Counted from the stretch's first letter, positions 1-10,342 are shown. The stretch: DNA of 64,000 nucleotides from Planctomycetota bacterium (GCA_002746535.1 NVWA01000004.1:170743-234742), one strand, 5' to 3'. Notes: generated by a model from the letters alone, not told the origin. Numbers and translations are program-made.

Positions 1-1486
1 CAACACCTATTTCAAGCCCTATTAGCTCCGTAGAATCCCAAATAAAAGGACCTTCCCCACCTTCGATTTTTAGGTAGAATTTATCACCACCTTGCGCTTC
101 AATAATTTTGTTATCATCAAATAGCTCATATACCATATCATCAGGATCTAAAATTAATTTATCATTCTGGTAAGGAGTAAATATTCTAACTTGCATTTCA
201 CTTACCCTGTCAGAATAACTTGCCGAATAAGAAAGCTCATCATTGTATATCATAATGTGATAATAATACTCACTGGGCTTATCACCAAAATAAAGGCGGT
301 CATACCAGTAATTTTGTATATCATCATCATTTCCATCATTATTATCATCAAAGCCATCAGTATCTTTATCATTCATGATAACTTTATAAAGAGAATCAAT
401 TACCTTGGCACCGGTGGCGTGCGAACTGACAACTGTATCATCTGCTTTAAAATCATCTGCGAAAATACCACGTACAATTCCTCTAAATGAAGTATCCGTT
501 TTATTGTAATACCAAAATTCTTCATCATCAATTTTCAAACGCCCTGAATCAGGAAAACCTTCTGTTGAGCTGACTTGAATTTCAGCTTTATAGGTAGGAT
601 GGTAAGCCCAATAAATATTAGAACCTTTAGAATGTAATTTAACTTCTGTATTATCAACACCTCTTTTAGAAATGATTAGCGAATTGGAAGAATTACCAAA
701 ATCAATATTACTGTATCCAATAAGTTCATTATCTATTCGAACAACTCCTTTTTCAGGGAAACCAACTAACCCCCCCGCTGAATGAGCAACAACGATATTA
801 CCTTTTCCTTCATTAGAATCCGACAACATAATATTTAGCTCAACCGGCCTCGGCGGATAAAAGAAAACTGATGAACCAGTAGCATGATCAATTGCAGAAG
901 TGCCTAGCTCCCCTCTAACTATTTCTACAAATCCTGAATCTTGCACTCTTGTATAGGAAACTATTTCGGCTTTATCTTTGCCATTGGCACCAATTAAAAG
1001 AAAACATTTACCCCCTAATGCGACACCAGGTATTTCTTTTAACACCACAGGAGATAAAATATTTTTTGAACTTAGAAGATCCTCCGACAATAAAATCACA
1101 CCACCTGTGATATCACTAGTCAAAATCGTTTTAGTTGATAAAGATAAATCCCCTTGTGCATATAAAAGCTCTTCATAGAAATATTCAGAAGTTATCGCTG
1201 GACCCATATATTCTCTGCCATCAATTACCTTTGATTCATCTGGAGCAGATCCTTTTCGGCGTATAACTAGAACTCCTTTTTTACTATAATCAATTTTACG
1301 GTCAAACCGCCACTGTAAATTGATTTCATCGATTAATTCATTCAGATCACCACTACGCCAATCAACATCAAAGGTATTGGCTTTAAAACTAATAAGCTCT
1401 TTTGGTAAAGGTTTATCATCTTGCCCGATAAGAGGTGCATATACCAGACAAATAAAAATAGATAGAACATAGACAAATTTAACCAT
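1..1486 (-). CDS. Secreted repeat protein, 3' end beyond the window (partial)
   Basis: The frame is open from the ATG at 1486 to the left edge, giving 495 codons without a stop. A purine-rich GAGGGAG sits just upstream of the ATG. The N-terminus is a signal peptide (MVKFVYVLSIFICLVYA, then a polar mature start). The mature part holds several degenerate units of about 60 residues built as 'FP.sG.v.Id.E.i.Y', a short strand, then 'RG..gT.a..HatGs.V'; three copies are clear around residues 165-215, 240-290 and 315-370. This pattern resembles short beta units in phage-tail-like and adhesin-like proteins. Near residue 375 an Asp/Asn-rich stretch (DKDTDGFDDNNDGNDDD) resembles calcium-binding thrombospondin type-3 loops. 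Function is unknown; export is well supported. Confidence 0.8.
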   Translation of the reverse strand, partial: MVKFVYVLSIFICLVYAPLIGQDDKPLPKELISFKANTFDVDWRSGDLNELIDEINLQWRFDRKIDYSKKGVLVIRRKGSAPDESKVIDGREYMGPAITSEYFYEELLYAQGDLSLSTKTILTSDITGGVILLSEDLLSSKNILSPVVLKEIPGVALGGKCFLLIGANGKDKAEIVSYTRVQDSGFVEIVRGELGTSAIDHATGSSVFFYPPRPVELNIMLSDSNEGKGNIVVAHSAGGLVGFPEKGVVRIDNELIGYSNIDFGNSSNSLIISKRGVDNTEVKLHSKGSNIYWAYHPTYKAEIQVSSTEGFPDSGRLKIDDEEFWYYNKTDTSFRGIVRGIFADDFKADDTVVSSHATGAKVIDSLYKVIMNDKDTDGFDDNNDGNDDDIQNYWYDRLYFGDKPSEYYYHIMIYNDELSYSASYSDRVSEMQVRIFTPYQNDKLILDPDDMVYELFDDNKIIEAQGGDKFYLKIEGGEGPFIWDSTELIGLEIGV

Positions 1487-1719
1487 TATCGACAAAAAAC
1501 TCCCTCTCAACTCATATTTGAAAGAATATCAACCATCCATACTGTTAAGACGGATTCTTATGTCATTTTTTAAAGATATTTAAGTTAAAAATAAAGAATA
1601 TCACATAAATTTACACCAATTGTATATTGCCCTTTTGGGGTAAGGAAAACAAGCTGGAAGCTTTCCGTCTAAAGCCGGACAGGTTGCTACCAAATGGCCT
1701 TGATGAACTTTTAAGAAGG

Positions 1720-2901
1720 TTATTTAAGATCTTTTATTTGTTGCTTCATGCCTTTGGCGGCCATGGCATAACCACCATTTGAACCATCTACGAAATGGAT
1801 GTGATCCATGTCGTAATTGTTGATCAGGCAGGTTATTAAAGCACATGGGGAAGCATGAATGCCGTATACGACTTTTTTTTCTTTATGGAGATTTTCTAGA
1901 TATTCATCTAGTTTGAATCTTTGATCTTTAGTACCAGAGATGATCATACGTAAAACTTCATCAAATTTTCGATAGTCGGTATTGGCTATAAGAGTTTTTT
2001 TGTAGCCACCCCAATTTACGTTATCTGCTTTAATATTTCTGCTCATCAGGAATTTCCCAATATTAACTAAGAGTTTCAGCTTCCAACTATAAAGCCAACG
2101 TTTAAAAGAAGATTGAAACGCAGTCCGAATTCTTACTTCTGCAGAATGTTTATTTTGGTTGCTATTTAAAGTTAACTGATCTTCTTGAAGAGGATGATGG
2201 TCGGATTCCTCGCCATAAATTTCTATGATCCTACGCGAAACTTCAACATAAACTTTTTCATTATCAGAAGGATCTTCCAACGTTACTTGCACAAGAATTG
2301 ATACCGTCTCGTCCTTTGGGCTTGGGATTTCATTCCAGCGACATTCAAATCCTTCAAAGTCCGCTTTTGGTTTAATTGTTTCGTCAGTAATTAAATAGGG
2401 ATTATCGGGTCTTGGGTCTTTAACGAGTGTCTCGGCATATCCCAACCCACCTCCTCTAAACATAGCTTGCTGGAAATGATATCGCGGAAGGTATTTACCT
2501 ACCAATACTTTGGAATTTTCTGCTTTAAGGACACTCATAGGAACCACTCCTATTCTTAAATTCATTGAAAAATCTGTCTCAGCCATTAACTGGGTAGCTA
2601 CTAAGGCTGAATCAACGGCGTCTTTAGCACTAGGCGGTATGCAGATAGTCGAGCCATCACCACCAAACACGTAGGGTACTTTCAAAGGCTTGATAGCATT
2701 TAATAATGCAACAATGGAGGCGCCGCCCAGTGCATTAACATCTTTGTAACGGCCCTCTTGAATAGCTTTTGTAGAACCCTGTATATCAGTAATAATCACA
2801 TACCAATCTTCAGGCAATGCTTGATAATATTTCAGATGTGTGAAATGAGAAAAATCTTTAAAGCCCTTGAGATCTTCATAGAATTTATCACTAGAAGGCA
2901 T
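1720..2901 (-). CDS. DUF3095 family protein (nucleotide-cyclase-like fold)
   Basis: The 393-residue product matches the DUF3095 family along its length. Near residue 37 it has 'ITDIQGSTKAI', and about 45 residues later 'VFGGDGST'. These two motifs sit where class III nucleotide cyclases carry their metal-binding Asp residues. The conserved family C-terminus 'HASPCALITC...HFVDGSNGGYAMAA' is also present. Cyclase activity has not, to my knowledge, been shown for this family, so it remains unassigned. There is no signal peptide or membrane segment, so it is cytoplasmic. An AAGAGA Shine-Dalgarno-like sequence lies about 7 bases before the ATG. It is followed downstream by the secreted repeat protein on the same strand after a 233-base gap, so co-transcription is uncertain. 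Confidence 0.85.
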   Translation of the reverse strand: MPSSDKFYEDLKGFKDFSHFTHLKYYQALPEDWYVIITDIQGSTKAIQEGRYKDVNALGGASIVALLNAIKPLKVPYVFGGDGSTICIPPSAKDAVDSALVATQLMAETDFSMNLRIGVVPMSVLKAENSKVLVGKYLPRYHFQQAMFRGGGLGYAETLVKDPRPDNPYLITDETIKPKADFEGFECRWNEIPSPKDETVSILVQVTLEDPSDNEKVYVEVSRRIIEIYGEESDHHPLQEDQLTLNSNQNKHSAEVRIRTAFQSSFKRWLYSWKLKLLVNIGKFLMSRNIKADNVNWGGYKKTLIANTDYRKFDEVLRMIISGTKDQRFKLDEYLENLHKEKKVVYGIHASPCALITCLINNYDMDHIHFVDGSNGGYAMAAKGMKQQIKDLK

Positions 2902-3166
2902 GACAGTTCTCTTGATTTGTGAAACTTAAAAATGATCACCTCATTATCCGAAGGGAAACAAAATTCGCAATTTTTAAGTTTGTTTTAATAGGATATCTAG
3001 AACAATACAACTCATTAAAGAGGACATACTAAAAGAATCCGTTCAAATATTAATATAAAGTGTGATATTATATGAATACTAACGAGTGGATTTTTAATTG
3101 TTTTTATTGACTGAAAAATATTTTATTGTTTGACTGGTGACCAAGATCTCTATTTATAGTAAATAA

Positions 3167-4633
3167 TTATTGAGCCCTTCCCATTGATTCTAAATCTTGT
3201 AGACGCAAAGCCTTGCCGGGACGATTACCTGTTACTTCACCTCCACACCAAACACTTTGGCCATTCACCCATACATGTTCAATTCCTCTTGCAGGGGTCA
3301 TCGGTTGGTCCCAAGTTGCCAAATCAATTACTGTCTTAGGATCAAACAACACTAAATCCGCCACCGCACCAACTTCTAATAATCCACGACCTTTCATCCC
3401 AAATTGTGCCGCAGGTAAACTGGTCATTTTTCGCACAGCTTCTTCAATAGAGAATAGTCCTATTTCCCGCACATAATGGCCTAACACTCTTGGAAATGTC
3501 CCCCATAAACGAGGATGCGGATGCTCATCATGAGGCAACCCATCAGATCCAATCATTGAATGAGGATATTTCAACACACGCTGGACATCTTCTTCATCCA
3601 TCATGAAATAAATAGCACCAGCCGGATTTAGTTTATCCGCGGCATCCACCAAACTTAATTCCCACTCTTTGGCAATATCATCTAAATCTCTACCAGAACA
3701 TTCTGGATGGGTATGCGACCAAGTCACAATAACTCGTGAAGCATTTGACATACGGCGCAAATCAAGCATTGTCGAACTAGCAACATAGGGATATACATCC
3801 AAACCAATTCTTTGCTGTGCAATCGCTTTATCAAACATCGGCAAGGTTTCTACCGTTCGTCCATGATTGTTAACCCCTGCACATTTATGATGAGACACAA
3901 CTACTGGAATTTCTGCCTCACGACCAATCTTAAAAGTTTCATTTAAAGAATCAGTAATATTATCAGCTTCATCTCGCATATGGGTTGTATGAATAGCACC
4001 ACAACTTTTTAATGCTTTAGCCAATTCAATTATTTCTGAAGTCGGAGCTGCAACAGCTGTTGGATAAAACAAACCAGTACTCATACCAATGGCACCTTCT
4101 TCCAAAGCACGCTCTAAACGACCACGCATGTGCTTTATTTCTTGATTCGTTGCAGGACGGTCAAGATTATCCATGATTTCAGCTCTTAAACTTGAATGCC
4201 CTACCAAACACAAAGCATTTAGTGCTGGCGGTGACTTATCTAAGGCATCAATGTATTCAGAAAATTCATCAAAAAATCCTTCCGCATCTTTGCTAACTAG
4301 ATCAAGAGGAGCTGGTGGCCTATGACTTATCTTAAGTGGTGCCAAGCTTGTACCACAATTACCCACAATCACAGAAGTTACCCCTTGACTTACCTTACAG
4401 CTCATTAAGGGATCGACCAACAAGGCTCGGTCATCATGGGTATGCACATCAATAAATCCAGGACTTACAGCTTTCCCCCCAGTATCAATTTGAGCATTAG
4501 CACTAATATCTTCTAAATTACCCAACCCAACAATGAGGTCATCTTTAATAGCAATTTCACCTACATAACCAGGGCTACCTGTGCCATCAATTAAAAAAGC
4601 ATTTCGAATTATCAAATCAACATGTGCTGTCAT
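3167..4633 (-). CDS. N-acyl-D-amino-acid deacylase (D-aminoacylase), amidohydrolase family
   Basis: D-aminoacylases hydrolyse N-acyl-D-amino acids to a carboxylate and the free D-amino acid. The sequence has the amidohydrolase metal motif 'GFIDVHTHDD', the family block 'GMSTGLFYPTAVAAPTSEI' followed by 'IHTTHMRDE', 'VVSHHKCAG' with metal-ligand histidines, and 'MIGSDGLPHDEHPHPR' near the C-terminus. Length is normal for the family. It has no signal peptide and is cytoplasmic. An in-frame ATG two codons further upstream (4639) is possible, but the only purine run (TTGAG) is better spaced for the ATG used here. It stands alone, with no clear operon partner. It may salvage D-amino acids or process N-acylated compounds; the exact substrate cannot be read from the sequence. 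Confidence 0.88.
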   Translation of the reverse strand: MTAHVDLIIRNAFLIDGTGSPGYVGEIAIKDDLIVGLGNLEDISANAQIDTGGKAVSPGFIDVHTHDDRALLVDPLMSCKVSQGVTSVIVGNCGTSLAPLKISHRPPAPLDLVSKDAEGFFDEFSEYIDALDKSPPALNALCLVGHSSLRAEIMDNLDRPATNQEIKHMRGRLERALEEGAIGMSTGLFYPTAVAAPTSEIIELAKALKSCGAIHTTHMRDEADNITDSLNETFKIGREAEIPVVVSHHKCAGVNNHGRTVETLPMFDKAIAQQRIGLDVYPYVASSTMLDLRRMSNASRVIVTWSHTHPECSGRDLDDIAKEWELSLVDAADKLNPAGAIYFMMDEEDVQRVLKYPHSMIGSDGLPHDEHPHPRLWGTFPRVLGHYVREIGLFSIEEAVRKMTSLPAAQFGMKGRGLLEVGAVADLVLFDPKTVIDLATWDQPMTPARGIEHVWVNGQSVWCGGEVTGNRPGKALRLQDLESMGRAQ

Positions 4634-4858
4634 GGGCATCTCAACAAAATAAGAATGAATTTTTTAAAAATCTAATCATATCTAAATAAACCAATTAAAA
4701 AATAAGAGGTTGTGAAAGATTTAACCTAGTCTTTTTAGTGTTCGCCTTGAGCGGATTTACCATGCAATTTTAAAAACAGTTGCATTCCTTTATTTTAGGA
4801 TTAGCACCTCTCTTTTTGTTTAAAATATAAACATAATATTATTAAAATTAAGGCTACT

Positions 4859-7800
4859 ATGAAAAAACTTCATTTACTCTTAGGGGCTATTATTCTGATG
4901 AGTGCGGGTTTATTTGCTGAAACCGTTGTTGATAATTCTGTCAAAGGCAATGAGATCAAACCTTTCTGGCGGAAAGGTACCGGGCCAACAATTTATCCTA
5001 GCTGGTATCAAAATGCAAGCGCAGTAAATAAAACTCAAACGTACAACGGAGGGCAAACATCTGTTCAAAATGGGGCGAGCTTAAAAACAACTCTTCAGAG
5101 TTTAGTCGCTGGTGATCATCTCCAAATTCGTGCTGGTACCTATAGCATCGATAGCTATTTTGCGCTAAATATTACTGGCAATTCTACAAATCCGATCAAG
5201 ATATCGGCCTACCCAGGCGAAACGGTGATTCTCACAAATCCTGCTTCTAGAATTCAAAATGTTATTAATCCAGGTGCTACGTCTATCAGTTATGTTATCT
5301 TTGAAGGATTGGAAATTACTGGAGGTGAAACAGGGATTAAGATATATTCCGCGGATCACTTTATGATATATGATTGTAAAGTTTATGGTACAGGTGGCGC
5401 TGCTATCACCGCAAATGCTGCCGACACCTCCTATTTATATTTCATCGACAATGAGATTTACAGTACTGATGATACGGGTGAAGCCTTTTATATTGGTGCT
5501 AATAACGGTTCAAAAAAGAATAGTTATTCTTATATCGCCGGTAATTATATTCATGATATTGTTGATACGGGACATGCAAGTTTTCAAGGTGATGGAATTG
5601 AGCTTAAGGATGGGTCTTATGGTTGCACGATAAAATATAATTATATAACAAACACCAACTACCCAGGAATTATATGCTATGGAACCCAAAAGGGTGCTAC
5701 TGATAGAAATATAATTGAAGAAAATGTAATTATGAATCCTGTATCAGATTATGCTCTTCAATTCGCTGGTCAAGTAATTGTAAGAAATAATCTAATCATT
5801 AACAAAAACTATAGAGCTGTAAGATCAGCCAATCATCAAAACGGAGAACCTGGTGACATTGATTTTGTTAATAATACGATTATTTCTACTGATAAAGCTA
5901 TGTCGGTTTCAAATTGGGATGGCAAATCAAATTTAATTGTTGCCAATAATTATTTTTACTCTGGCATATCTGATTACATCGCTGGATCAATTGGGTCCGC
6001 TATCGACACAAACAATATTAAAGTCAATACACTTAATGCTTTAGTAAGTCTGAATACAACTGGGACAAACAAAGATTTACGACCTCATCCGAGTAATGGA
6101 ACTGCTTTAATTAATGGAGCCAATGCAACCTATTTACCCACGCTAGACATTATGGGTAGAGAGAGAACAGAATCAAATGATGTTGGAGCTCAAAATTCAT
6201 GGTTAGAGATTGATGTAGAAACAAGTCCCCTAACTGTTACCGAAGCTAGCACAAATAATTTAAAAGTTAAGCTAGCTCTTAAACCCATTGGCAGCGAAGT
6301 CATTTCCATTACTCATAATTCAGGAGATGCTGATTTAAGTTTAACTAGTGGTGATCCACAAACGGTCACATTTTCAACATCAACCTGGAATGTCTATCAA
6401 AGTGTTAGTATTTCTGCGGCTTCTGATGCAGATGCAACAGATGGCAGTGCTGTATTTAGAATTTCAAAATCAAGCGGAAGTGATGCCATTAAAGTTCTTG
6501 ATGTAACTATCAATGAAAATGATACGGGTGCATCGGGTCATACCATTACGGCTTCAACAGGTAGCAATGGAAGCATCTCCCCTTCTGGTAGTGTTTCTGT
6601 CTCGAATGGAGGAAATCAGTTATTTACTTTTACCCCCGATACCAATTATGAAATAGATGATGTGAAAGTAGATGGGGCTTCAGTAGGTTCGAACAGTACA
6701 TACACGATAAGTAATGTGACATCTGATAAAACAATCAGCGTCACCTACAAAACTACAACCTATCAGATTTCTTCCGGCGCAGGGACAGGTGGATCCATTT
6801 CTCCAAGTGGCTCAATTACGGTTAATTCAGGATCATCTAAAACATTTACCATATCAGCCAATGGTGGTTATGAAGTAAGTGATTTATTAGTAAACGGAAG
6901 TTCTGTAGGTGCCCTTACTACCCACACCTTTTCTAACATTACATCAGCCCAAACCATTCAAGCTAGTTTTAGCTTGATAGCTGTTACTCACACTGTTACG
7001 GCAATTACAGATTCTAATGGCAGTATTTCACCCTTAGGAGCTGTTATTGTTGGGGATGGAAATAATCAAGCATTTACCTTTACCGCAAATAATGGCTATG
7101 AAGTTGATTATGTGGAATTTGATGGTTCTAACTTAGGCATCTTATCTACCTACACAATCAGCAATGTCACAGTGGATCATACCATAAAAGTGTTTTATAA
7201 ATTCTCAACTGTTGTACATTCTATTACGGCTTCATCGGGTTCTAACGGCAACATAAGTCCGGATGGAAATGTCGCTGTCGTTGATGGAAATAATAAATCG
7301 TTCACAATAACACCGGATTCTGGTTATGAAATAGCCGATGTATTAGTTAACAACACATCAGTCGGAACAAGTAGCACGTATTCATTTAATACAGTTTCAG
7401 CAGACCATACTATTGTTGCCTCTTTTAAAGCTGTTCAAACCTTCTACACGATAACGGTTAATAGCGGTACGAATGGAATTGTTTCTCCGGAAGGTGCCGT
7501 TGTGGTAAATGCTCAAAACACAAAAAGTTTTGATATCCAGCCTGATAGTGGATACCAAATTAAAAGTATTAAGCTTGATAACGTTGAAGTGCTTTTATCT
7601 GACCCTTTCGTATTATCAAATATTGCTGCTGATCATACTTTAGAAGTTTCCTTTTCTAAAATTCCAATTAAATATTCAATTAGCATCAGTACAGGTACCG
7701 GTGGAGATATTAATCCTGCGGGCACACCTTCAATAGTAAGCGGTACTGATCAAACATTTACAATAGAGCCGAATGGTGGCTACTATATTAAAGATGTTCT

Positions 7801-8857
7801 AGTAGATGGTAATTCTGTAGGAGCAATATCAAGCTACACATTTATAAATGTTTTGACTGATCATACGATAAGTGCGACATTTCAATTAAGTGAAATTATT
7901 CATATTATCAATGTTACCACAGGTAGTAATGGTTTGATAAACCCTTCGAGTTCCGGGACTATCGCCGTAGCAAATGGAAGCAGTAAAAGTTTTATGATCG
8001 AAGCTGGCAGTAGTTATGAAATATTAGACGTAATTGTTGATGGTATTTCCAAAGGTAAATTGAGCACATATACTTTTTACAATGTGACTTCAGACCATTC
8101 AATTTCTGCTACATTTGCAGCTTCGGCTCTTAACCATACGATTACAACTTCCACTGTAGGTAATGGTAGTATCTCATCCTCAGGTGCCGTCTTGGTAAGT
8201 GATGGAGGTAGTAAAACTTTATCATTTATCCCTGATGCTGGATATGAAGTTAGCGATATTCTTGTGAATGGAGTTTCGAAAGGTGTTATTACGGCCTATA
8301 CCTTTGTTAATGTTTTATCTGATCAGACTTTAGAGGTTTCATTTTCAATAATAGTCGAGAATAGCACAAGCTTTATATTAGCTTTTTCATTTGATCAATT
8401 TTTCCCTTCAATTGATGCTGTGATTGAAGATAATAAAATAACAGCAACGCTACCAAAAGGTTCCACTTTAAAAGATTTAGTCGCAAGCTTCTCACATAGC
8501 GGAACATCTATTGAAGTTGATGATGTCTCTCAAATAAGTGGCTTATCTAAAAATAATTTTGAAAGTACGGTTGAATATATTCTGACCGCAGAAGACGGAT
8601 CTACTAAAATTTATGAAGTAATTATTTCTGTAGAAAGTGATTCAAGTTCTTCTGATGATGGATCAGATGATGCCGGGTCATCCACAGGTGAAACTTCAAC
8701 CGATGGCAACCAAGAATCTTCAAGTAGCTCAAGTGGCGGCGGCGGTTGTTCATATTTAAAACAACATTCAGATTTTAGTTTGCTGATACTTCTATTAATA
8801 TTCTTTACTCAATTCTTTATTAGAAAAACGAAGTGCTTCAGATCTAGAACTAGGTAA
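4859..8857 (+). CDS. Large secreted beta-helix protein with eight InlB-like repeats and C-terminal sorting tail
   Basis: This 1332-residue modular surface protein begins with a signal peptide (MKKLHLLLGAIILMSAGLFA). Residues about 70-430 form a right-handed parallel beta-helix (repeated 'N.i..n.i' rungs, e.g. 'IIEENVIMN', 'VIVRNNLIIN') of the pectate-lyase/chondroitinase-B type. Residues about 450-555 look like a Calx-beta-like or Ig-like domain ending 'VTINENDTG'. Residues 561 to about 1167 are eight tandem units of about 75 residues related to divergent InlB B-repeats. A DUF5018-like domain follows ('YILTAEDGSTKIYEV'), then a Ser/Asp/Gly linker, the motif GGGGCS, a hydrophobic helix and a basic tail ending RSRTR. 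That tail is the layout of MYXO-/Synerg-CTERM-type sorting signals. AAGG lies 6 bases before the ATG. A surface-anchored polysaccharide-binding or lyase role is likely, but I cannot assign catalytic residues. Confidence 0.85.
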   Translation: MKKLHLLLGAIILMSAGLFAETVVDNSVKGNEIKPFWRKGTGPTIYPSWYQNASAVNKTQTYNGGQTSVQNGASLKTTLQSLVAGDHLQIRAGTYSIDSYFALNITGNSTNPIKISAYPGETVILTNPASRIQNVINPGATSISYVIFEGLEITGGETGIKIYSADHFMIYDCKVYGTGGAAITANAADTSYLYFIDNEIYSTDDTGEAFYIGANNGSKKNSYSYIAGNYIHDIVDTGHASFQGDGIELKDGSYGCTIKYNYITNTNYPGIICYGTQKGATDRNIIEENVIMNPVSDYALQFAGQVIVRNNLIINKNYRAVRSANHQNGEPGDIDFVNNTIISTDKAMSVSNWDGKSNLIVANNYFYSGISDYIAGSIGSAIDTNNIKVNTLNALVSLNTTGTNKDLRPHPSNGTALINGANATYLPTLDIMGRERTESNDVGAQNSWLEIDVETSPLTVTEASTNNLKVKLALKPIGSEVISITHNSGDADLSLTSGDPQTVTFSTSTWNVYQSVSISAASDADATDGSAVFRISKSSGSDAIKVLDVTINENDTGASGHTITASTGSNGSISPSGSVSVSNGGNQLFTFTPDTNYEIDDVKVDGASVGSNSTYTISNVTSDKTISVTYKTTTYQISSGAGTGGSISPSGSITVNSGSSKTFTISANGGYEVSDLLVNGSSVGALTTHTFSNITSAQTIQASFSLIAVTHTVTAITDSNGSISPLGAVIVGDGNNQAFTFTANNGYEVDYVEFDGSNLGILSTYTISNVTVDHTIKVFYKFSTVVHSITASSGSNGNISPDGNVAVVDGNNKSFTITPDSGYEIADVLVNNTSVGTSSTYSFNTVSADHTIVASFKAVQTFYTITVNSGTNGIVSPEGAVVVNAQNTKSFDIQPDSGYQIKSIKLDNVEVLLSDPFVLSNIAADHTLEVSFSKIPIKYSISISTGTGGDINPAGTPSIVSGTDQTFTIEPNGGYYIKDVLVDGNSVGAISSYTFINVLTDHTISATFQLSEIIHIINVTTGSNGLINPSSSGTIAVANGSSKSFMIEAGSSYEILDVIVDGISKGKLSTYTFYNVTSDHSISATFAASALNHTITTSTVGNGSISSSGAVLVSDGGSKTLSFIPDAGYEVSDILVNGVSKGVITAYTFVNVLSDQTLEVSFSIIVENSTSFILAFSFDQFFPSIDAVIEDNKITATLPKGSTLKDLVASFSHSGTSIEVDDVSQISGLSKNNFESTVEYILTAEDGSTKIYEVIISVESDSSSSDDGSDDAGSSTGETSTDGNQESSSSSSGGGGCSYLKQHSDFSLLILLLIFFTQFFIRKTKCFRSRTR
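6539..8360 (+). repeat. Eight tandem ~225-bp units coding InlB-like repeats
   Basis: Eight in-frame units of roughly 225-234 bases each encode a consensus 'HtItas.GsnGsIsPsG.v.V..G..ktFti.pd.GYei.dv.VdG.svG..stYtf.NVt.DhtI.a.F'. Units start at His561 and then at about every 75 residues. They are diverged at the DNA level (no long identical blocks visible), so they are old duplications kept by selection on the protein rather than a recent expansion. Confidence 0.85.
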
Positions 8858-8934
8858 TTCCATCAAGAATGCTTTAGTCTAATGGGAGCCTGCGACTTAC
8901 AGCCCTAAAAAGAAAGACAACCTTTTACCTATCT

Positions 8935-8976
8935 ACAAACTGTACTAGCTAGAAGGAATTATTTTTCAGTATAATT
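8935..8976. repeat. Intergenic imperfect hairpin repeat, copy 1
   Basis: The sequence starting ACAAACTGTACTAG and running to CAGTATAATT recurs as a close variant at 10405-10440. It contains a near inverted repeat (TGTACT ... AGTATA, one mismatch). It lies in the 312-base gap after the large beta-helix gene. I see no gene in the rest of that gap, only AT-rich DNA and the Shine-Dalgarno sequence AAGGA ahead of the next gene. Confidence 0.5.
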
Positions 8977-9169
8977 AATAATAATTATATATCTCAATTG
9001 AAATTTAAAACAATTTTGACTTATCATAACCAATATTAAATACCGAATTTTATGCAACCTGATATCATTTGTGAGAATATCCCAGCAAATTATTCTTCTA
9101 AAAAAATAAGGGCATTTCTTTAAATATGCTATACTTCTTTAAAGAACCAAACATACAAGGAATTAATTT

Positions 9170-10342
9170 ATGACTACTCGTGACCCCATCTTTGACAATC
9201 TACCCGCTATGCTGAAACAAGTAAAAACAGCCAACCCCCTACCTAAAGCAGAAGGTAAAATTGTGCATGTATCGACCCCTTGGGATATCGTACATGCCAT
9301 TGAAGACGCTGAGGAAAATAGCACCATCATTATTGCCAAAGGACGCTATGTGATGCCACGAGACACTATTTTAAGTACACATCATGTAACCATTCGTGGT
9401 GAAACAGGTAATCGAGAAGATGTCATTCTTGATGGTGATACAGAATTTGATGATCAGTACGTCCGCCTTGGCACTCGTCTAATGTCTGGGACAGTGCGTG
9501 CCCCTGCCATTTTAAAATTAACACGTTGTCGCCATGTCACCATTGCTGATGTAACGTTTGCCAATAGCCCAAAGTATGGCATCATGTATGTTGGAGATAG
9601 CCGAGTACACCATCTAACAATTCATAACGTGAAATTTCACAATTGCTGGGCACGCGGATTCAAAGGAACAGGTACTTCTAGAATAGATCACATGCCTTTT
9701 ACTAAAGAAGAATTAGGCTATGACCCAACTGCTCAAGAACATATTGAGTGGAATCGACCGCGCCATGGTATTGTTCGCCATTGTTTATTCATCAATGATC
9801 ATATCAAACGAAATGATGATGATGGATTTGATGGTGATTATCTTGCGGGTATGGATGTCATGGGAATCAAAGAATTTCATGTACACGATAACGTTTTTGT
9901 AGGCATACGTGGGAAAAATGGTGGCGGCCGTGGCTCTATATTTATTTGGATCAATGCAGAAGATGTCATAGTCGAAAACAATTTATTTATGCATTGTGAT
10001 AAAGCCATTTCTTTAGGCAATCCTAGTGGGCCAGAGTGGGATATCAGCAACAGTGTAGTTCGAAACAATACGATTGTTGGTGGCTCTAACAAAGGGATTG
10101 AGATTCAACATGGTGACAACATTGATGTACATGACAATCGTATTTGCTCTTCAGACCGTAAAGAATTTCATGCCATTCAAATCCAGGATATTCACAACAA
10201 AGCGCGGGTTTATAATAATATCATACAAACAGATCCAATGGATACTTTTAACTGCTGTGATGCCGTTGAAATTGGTGAAAATAAAATCGGTGATTTCATA
10301 AATGAATTTAAAGATATAGAATCGGGTGATCTTAGAATGTAG
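9170..10342 (+). CDS. Right-handed parallel beta-helix protein, no signal peptide
   Basis: The 390-residue protein is a pectate-lyase-like beta-helix along nearly its whole length, with rungs such as 'HHVTIRGETG', 'RHVTIADVTF', 'FHVHDNVFVG', 'VIVENNLFMHC' and 'SVVRNNTIVGG'. Acidic clusters such as 'RNDDDGFDGDYLAG' around residue 205 could bind calcium, as in PL1/PL3-like enzymes. Unlike the flanking beta-helix proteins, its N-terminus (MTTRDPIFDNLPAML) has no hydrophobic segment, so it seems to be cytoplasmic or exported by another route. An AAGGA sequence lies well spaced before the ATG. It is in line with the neighbouring secreted genes but separated by 312 and 338 bases, so it is probably transcribed on its own. 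A polysaccharide lyase or epimerase role is possible; the substrate is unknown. Confidence 0.75.
   Translation: MTTRDPIFDNLPAMLKQVKTANPLPKAEGKIVHVSTPWDIVHAIEDAEENSTIIIAKGRYVMPRDTILSTHHVTIRGETGNREDVILDGDTEFDDQYVRLGTRLMSGTVRAPAILKLTRCRHVTIADVTFANSPKYGIMYVGDSRVHHLTIHNVKFHNCWARGFKGTGTSRIDHMPFTKEELGYDPTAQEHIEWNRPRHGIVRHCLFINDHIKRNDDDGFDGDYLAGMDVMGIKEFHVHDNVFVGIRGKNGGGRGSIFIWINAEDVIVENNLFMHCDKAISLGNPSGPEWDISNSVVRNNTIVGGSNKGIEIQHGDNIDVHDNRICSSDRKEFHAIQIQDIHNKARVYNNIIQTDPMDTFNCCDAVEIGENKIGDFINEFKDIESGDLRM

Noticed and set aside
191..490. 99-codon plus-strand frame at the left end
   Set aside because: It is antisense to the secreted repeat protein, and its Ile-rich composition is that of the reverse complement of Asp-rich coding sequence.
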